From Chamaecyparis obtusa (taxonomy: Eukaryota > Streptophyta > Pinopsida > Cupressales > Cupressaceae), in NCBI GenBank assembly GCA_027943335.1, contig BSBK01001576.1:211001-275000 (forward strand): a DNA stretch of 64,000 nt, given 5' to 3'. Position numbers and translations under genes: made by a program. The notes beneath the pieces were generated by a model. That model saw nothing but the letters and a program-made list of their open reading frames with translations, was not told the origin of the DNA and did not search any database. This document shows positions 60,192 through 64,000 of the stretch, piece by piece (position 1 is the stretch's first letter; each line of letters starts with the position of its first letter).

Positions 60192-60695
60192 CCCACCCTT
60201 AAGCGAAGCTCAGGAGGTAAGCTAACATAGCACAACTATGAAAGTAGGAAATGGGTCTCGACAACAAGGCTTGATCAGGTACCCAATACAAGGAAATCTA
60301 TGTAAACTGGAGACAAAGGAGAAAACCCAGTGGGAAAAACTCCTCTCCAAAAAGAGATATAAAAGCAAGAAAAAGATTAAAAAAATGACTTTAAGAGACT
60401 CTCTCAAAGCCATAAGTACAATGCATGCTGCCAACCCCCCATGAGAGAGGGTCAAGGCTCTAAAGCCCCCCCCGGAATGAAAGAACCCTTGGGTTAATGA
60501 ACAAACCACCAAGACTCCAATATAAAGGAGTGAAAGGCAGTGAACACTAAAGAGGTAACCTCGAAAGATGAGGTGTCACTAGAAGGCTGAGCTGATGCTC
60601 AAAGGAGTAGACACGAGGATCCTGAAAGGGAATCCCCAATGTAGGTGGTATGACAAGTGTGCTGACACTGTCAGGAGAGAGGAGATGAATGTCCT
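60192..60695 (-). other. 3' non-coding interior of the nested copia
   Basis: Starts with the purine-rich tract CTTAAGGGTGGG (minus strand) at 60203-60192. No RT or integrase sequence. Confidence 0.6.
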
Positions 60696-61310
60696 CTAGA
60701 GAATCCTCAACAACTGCACCTGGTGGCTCGATGAATAGAGCTGAAGGGCTGGTAGTGCTAAAGAAGAGTCATACTGGAGAGAGGAAACCTCAACAAGATG
60801 TGGTGAGGTAGTCACAGAAGTGGTCTCAGGAACAACACAGAGGTTCAAGTGACTTGTCTGCCCCACATGATGCTCTCGCGTAAGAGGAGAGCTGTGCTCT
60901 GATAATGGAGATGGTGGACCAAAGTGTAAGAAGGTGTAGAGATAGGTGGAATGATCAATTGTCCCTGTAGCAATAATGCCTCCTGTCACACTATCCCGGA
61001 TGAAGACTGAATCTATCATGAACTCAACTGTCTTCCCTGACCCACTGAGTGTAATCTGATAAATCGAGAGAAGGTTTGCAGACAAAGATGGAACATACAA
61101 TACATCATTGAATGTGCCATCCTGAATGCCTACAAAACCTTTCCCGCAGACTGTCATAACAGTGTTATTCCCCATGATAATGTGAGGAATAGGAGAATCC
61201 TCAAAAGAAGAGAAGATCTTCGAAGAAGATTCCATATGGTGAGAAGCACCTAAATCCAGTATCCAAGGGACCTATGAAGGGAATGCAACGGAAGCCCATA
61301 ATGCATGACC
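60696..61310 (-). pseudogene. Protease-like region of the nested copia
   Basis: VPWILDLGASHHM (near 61270-61232) corresponds to the copia protease phrase W(I/L)LDSGASHHM, with Leu for Ser in the D-S-G site. The open frame 61235-60696 continues HIIMGNNTVMTVCGKGF and FNDVLYVPSLSANLLSI, the segment that normally links protease to the GAG pre-integrase domain, then ends in non-homologous Ser/Leu-rich sequence. It is the last pol-derived portion retained. Confidence 0.82.
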
Positions 61311-62225
61311 CTGTCCAAAATCCTATCCAGATGTTGAAGATGTGGAAGAAGATTGAAAAGCAGACCCCTGTGAGGTAGAAGAGGATGGAGAGGAAATGGT
61401 GCTCTTCTAAAGGAGAGCTTGCAAATCTGCAATCTATTTCTCATAGCCATCAAATCTCTTTTGAAAACAATGTGACTCATCATGAGGTCCCTTCTGACAA
61501 TAGGAACATGTAGGGCTCTCAGTCTTCTGTTTCTCCTTCTTAGAAGAAGATGGTGGGCCAGTAGAGTACTGAGAAGAGGAATCAGATATCTGCTTTAGCT
61601 TCAGCTTCTGTGTATCCTAAAGTGTCTTGGCAAGCAATGCCTGTGACTGTGAACCTATAAGTGAATCCATCTGATTGAGCTTGGACTGCTCATGAGTCAA
61701 CTTGTCACAGAAAGTCTCAAAAGAGGGCATAACATGTAGTGCACCCAGTGCATCCATAGTGGAGTAGAAGGTACAAGTGAAAATTTGATAAGGGCCACGA
61801 AGCTTTGAGAGTATCAGAAAGATACACCCATCATTTGACTTCATCTTTCCAACAACCTGTAAAATAGAATGAAGAGACTTGAACTTCATCAAGAAGTCCT
61901 CAATGCTGGTGAATGATTCAGGTACCAAGGAGGTGAACTCTGCATCTATCTGGAGAACCTTGAACTCATTCATTGTGACAAACAAGGTGGAAAACTTGTT
62001 CCACATAGCCCTAGGTGTGGTCAAACCATCTAGGTGGAACAACAACCCATCTGAAATATTCAGTGCAATGAGGCCCATTGCCTCATCCATCCTATTTCTC
62101 TACATAAGAGCCTCATAAGCCCTTTGTAGAACTGGCTAAGCCTCATCGAGGCATGACCATAACCCTTTTGCCATAAGCAATCTGGTCATTTGTCCTTTCC
62201 AAGTGTGGTAGTTGTGAGGTGTAAG
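61311..62225 (-). pseudogene. Gag of the nested copia (UBN2-type)
   Basis: Starts around NYHTWKGQMTRLLMAKGLWS (near 62205-62150), continues MDEAMGLIALNISDGLLFHL in an open frame of 157 codons (62090-61617) with FTSIEDFLMKFKSLHSILQV, and has a zinc knuckle CSYCQKGPHDESHC (near 61514-61470). A few stops break it. This is the capsid/nucleocapsid of a copia element; it should package its own RNA but needs a partner for copying and integration. Confidence 0.85.
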
Positions 62226-62240
62226 GTGGGCCACCCCTCT

Positions 62241-62259
62241 CCCCCCCCCCCCCCCCCCC
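62241..62259. repeat. Poly(C) tract
   Basis: Nineteen consecutive C residues after CCACCCCTCT, upstream (on the minus strand) of the nested element's Gag. Confidence 0.97.
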
Positions 62260-63152
62260 AATAATTTATAAATCTAACCCCCGTACAACAAGGAAACAAT
62301 TATTGAAAGCACAAAAAATGAGAAGGAAACCTAGACACTAGATGCAGAGAGGGAGGAAATGGAAGCCTCTACTTCAATGCCAAAAATAAGAGCTCAAATA
62401 GCCAAATCAAAAAATGAGACCAACATCATCATGTCCAACTCAGAAACACCTTTTCGATGATATTTCATTTTTTGAAAATGAACACTGTATGCACAAGTTA
62501 CGGTCGAAAAACAATTGCATCTCCAAAAAAGATCTTCTTTGGAAAAACACAGAGATGACAAAAAATTTGACGATGGTATGACTGTTAGATCACTGCCGAC
62601 CGAAAAAAAAAGTCAGTCGCCGAAAAAAAGTTCTGATCACTAGAAAAATTTGAAATCCTGACGAAAAGTGACATCAGCACTAGATTGATGACATCACCTG
62701 TCAGGTGGCCGGTGGGCGGAGAGAGAGAGTAGCGCTTGGCAGGCAGAGGTGGCGGTCGGGTGGTGTTGTGCCAGTGGTGGCGGTCAGGCGGTAGAGTGGT
62801 GGGGGCTGAGCATAGGCTGGGCTACGGTGGCACGCTGGCTGCACATTGGTAGCGCCCAAGAGAAGCCCTAAATGATGCTATTTTTGAGATTTTTTTTAAA
62901 ATTTTTTTTGATTTGCATGTCATATGACTTAGGAGGGAGAAATTTTTTCCTAGAGGTCACAGTGGCCAAAAAATGCAAGTTTTATATGAATTTTGACTGG
63001 ACTGGGCCTTCTGAGCACAATGGTGGCATGCGTTTTCACTCAAAGTGCTCCAGGAAAAAAGGCCTCCTCCAGATTGAAGAAAAAAAATAAGAGAAGCTAT
63101 GTTTTTCATCTTCAAATTACAGCTTCAAGACCTCCAGACTAGGCAGCAGTAG
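62260..63152 (-). other. 5' leader of the nested copia with a GC-rich patch
   Basis: Between the 5' LTR's primer-binding site and Gag. 62695-62855 is strikingly GC-rich (GGTGGCGGTCGGGTGG-type words) within an AT-rich window. No domain is seen in short frames here. Confidence 0.6.
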
Positions 63153-63168
63153 GGAAGCTCTGATACCA
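63153..63168 (-). promoter_or_regulatory. Primer-binding site of the nested copia
   Basis: Minus-strand TGGTATCAGAGCTTCC directly abuts the 5' LTR; it matches the complement of the plant initiator tRNA-Met end. Confidence 0.92.
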
Positions 63169-63510
63169 TGTAGAAGTTGAGAAATCCAACTTCACAGATC
63201 GCTAAGAACACCTGCATGAAAATAACCTATTGTTGAAAGGAAACCAAAGAGACAAAAAGCAAAGGCTTGGAAAATCTCAGCGGAGTGAGAGCAAATTATA
63301 TTCCAAGATAATGAAAAATAATTACAAGAGTTCAACCTATAAGGTGAATGAAAACCCTAAAAGGAAAAAGCTAGGTTGCACATTATAATTAATAAATATA
63401 TTAATTATAATGCACCTAAGATATAGCTTAAGTAAGCAGAGTAATAAATAACTTAATTAATTAAACCGAAGTGATTTAATTAATAAGTGTAAAATATAAT
63501 TACTCTAACA
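63169..63510 (-). repeat. 5' LTR of the nested copia (342 bp)
   Basis: Same length as 59850-60191; TG...CA ends on both strands. Confidence 0.95.
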
Positions 63511-64000
63511 TGTTTTGGGGGCAACAAAACAAATCCTTGGTATGAAAATTTGTAGAGATAGGAAAAATAGGAAATTGACTTTATCTCAGGCTGATTATAT
63601 TGATAAGGTGTTGCAATGTTTCTCTATGGAGAATGCCAAAGATGTCAGCACACCTTTGCCTGGTCATTTGAAATTGACTAAGGTGATGTGTCCAAAGACA
63701 CTAGAAGAGGAGGCTAAAATGTCCAAGGTACCTTATGCTTCAGTTGTAGGGAGCTTAATGTATGCTATTGTATGCACTAGGCCATATATTGCACATCTAG
63801 TGGGATTCGTTAGCAGGTATATGAGTCACCCTGGGATTGAGCATTGGAATGCAATCAAATGGATTCTCAGATATTTGAGAGGTACATCTAGCAAGTGTTT
63901 ACACTTTGGGGGATCTACTACTACTGTACAAGGCTATGTTGACATAGATTTGGCAAGAGATATAGATAGCAGGCAGAGTACTATATGCTATGTATTTACT
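63511..64000 (+). pseudogene. Copia reverse transcriptase end and RNase H start, cut by window edge
   Basis: Resumes the frame after the nested insertion: GATKQILGMKI, RKLTLSQADYIDKVLQCFSM, VPYASVVGSLMYAIVCTRP, then ILRYLRGTSSKCLHFGG and GYVDIDLARDIDSRQSTICY, the start of copia RNase H. In the last phrase, Asp-Ile-Asp stands for the usual (A/S)D-(S/A)D core. Open to the window end. Confidence 0.92.

Larger units (their letters stand above)
59850..63510 (-). mobile_element. Nested gag-only copia element
   Basis: A 3,661-bp element read on the minus strand, with two LTRs of 342 bp each (63169-63510 is the 5' LTR, 59850-60191 the 3' LTR). A perfect initiator-Met primer-binding site TGGTATCAGAGCTTCC (63168-63153) and a purine-rich AAGGGTGGG before the 3' LTR are present. 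The interior encodes Gag, a zinc knuckle and a protease-like end, but no integrase or RT. It lies in the RT gene of the host copia. The target duplication is imperfect (GGATT left, TGTTT right). It is non-autonomous, TR-GAG-like. Confidence 0.9.
56412..64000 (+). mobile_element. Ty1/copia retrotransposon, extends past the window end
   Basis: Plus-strand order: LTR, primer-binding site, gag, protease, integrase, RT, RNase H. That order, with integrase before RT, identifies Ty1/copia. Interrupted in RT by a 3.66-kb element (59850-63510); the coding sequence resumes after it with GATKQILGMKI, and RNase H starts before the window ends. Many stops and altered catalytic residues show it is dead. 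The 3' LTR is not in view. Confidence 0.92.

Overview
This window looks like intergenic heterochromatin from a large-genome land plant; a gymnosperm is plausible but is my inference. It is AT-rich, shows no intact housekeeping gene, and almost every stretch that can be identified is a decayed or nested transposable element. I see no rRNA, tRNA, CRISPR or prokaryotic feature. Nearly all reading frames carry stops or frameshifts, so most coding calls are pseudogenes.

Layout. 1-6 kb: two long foldback (MITE-like) elements (356-1192 and 1897-2360), a CACTA-type terminal fragment ending at 2811, a diverged LTR (3196-4619) with the start of a gag gene, and a truncated TIR element (4975-5568). 6.05-30.8 kb: one minus-strand LINE, split by two later insertions. 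The first is LTR element 1 (9818-17107, TSD GTTTA), which carries gag and protease but no reverse transcriptase. The second is LTR element 2 (18249-29511), an internally deleted Tat-like Ty3/gypsy derivative whose integrase core is replaced by a 12-bp repeat array. Reading across the insertion points restores the LINE order ORF1 - ORF2 endonuclease - RT. 30.8-33.2 kb: microsatellites and an unrecognised region with a 195-bp duplication.

33.2-49.75 kb: a 16.6-kb minus-strand Tat-lineage Ty3/gypsy element (element 3) with gag, protease, a G-patch-like segment, RT, two RNase H domains and integrase. Between pol and its 3' LTR it carries an opposite-strand ORF with a plant-mobile-domain (PMD)-like protein, interrupted by a (TA)n tract of about 220 bp. 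49.75-56.4 kb: microsatellites, a 1-kb TIR element (50637-51640), a decayed plus-strand gene (52099-53331), three tandem copies of a 358-bp repeat (53396-54450) and exon-like fragments of a minus-strand gene (56290-54918). 56.4-64 kb: a Ty1/copia element reading off the window's right edge. Its RT is interrupted by a 3.66-kb gag-only copia element in the opposite orientation (59850-63510).

How the pieces relate. Element 2 encodes an integrase C-terminus very like that of element 3 and shares its short GGTGAAAACC-type repeats downstream of pol, so element 2 is best read as a non-autonomous relative. Element 1 and the gag-only copia are further elements that would need enzymes supplied in trans. 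The LTR pairs of element 2 (about 97% identical by eye) and of the nested copia (about 96%) indicate moderately old insertions. Boundaries given to the base come from aligned repeat ends; others are approximate.
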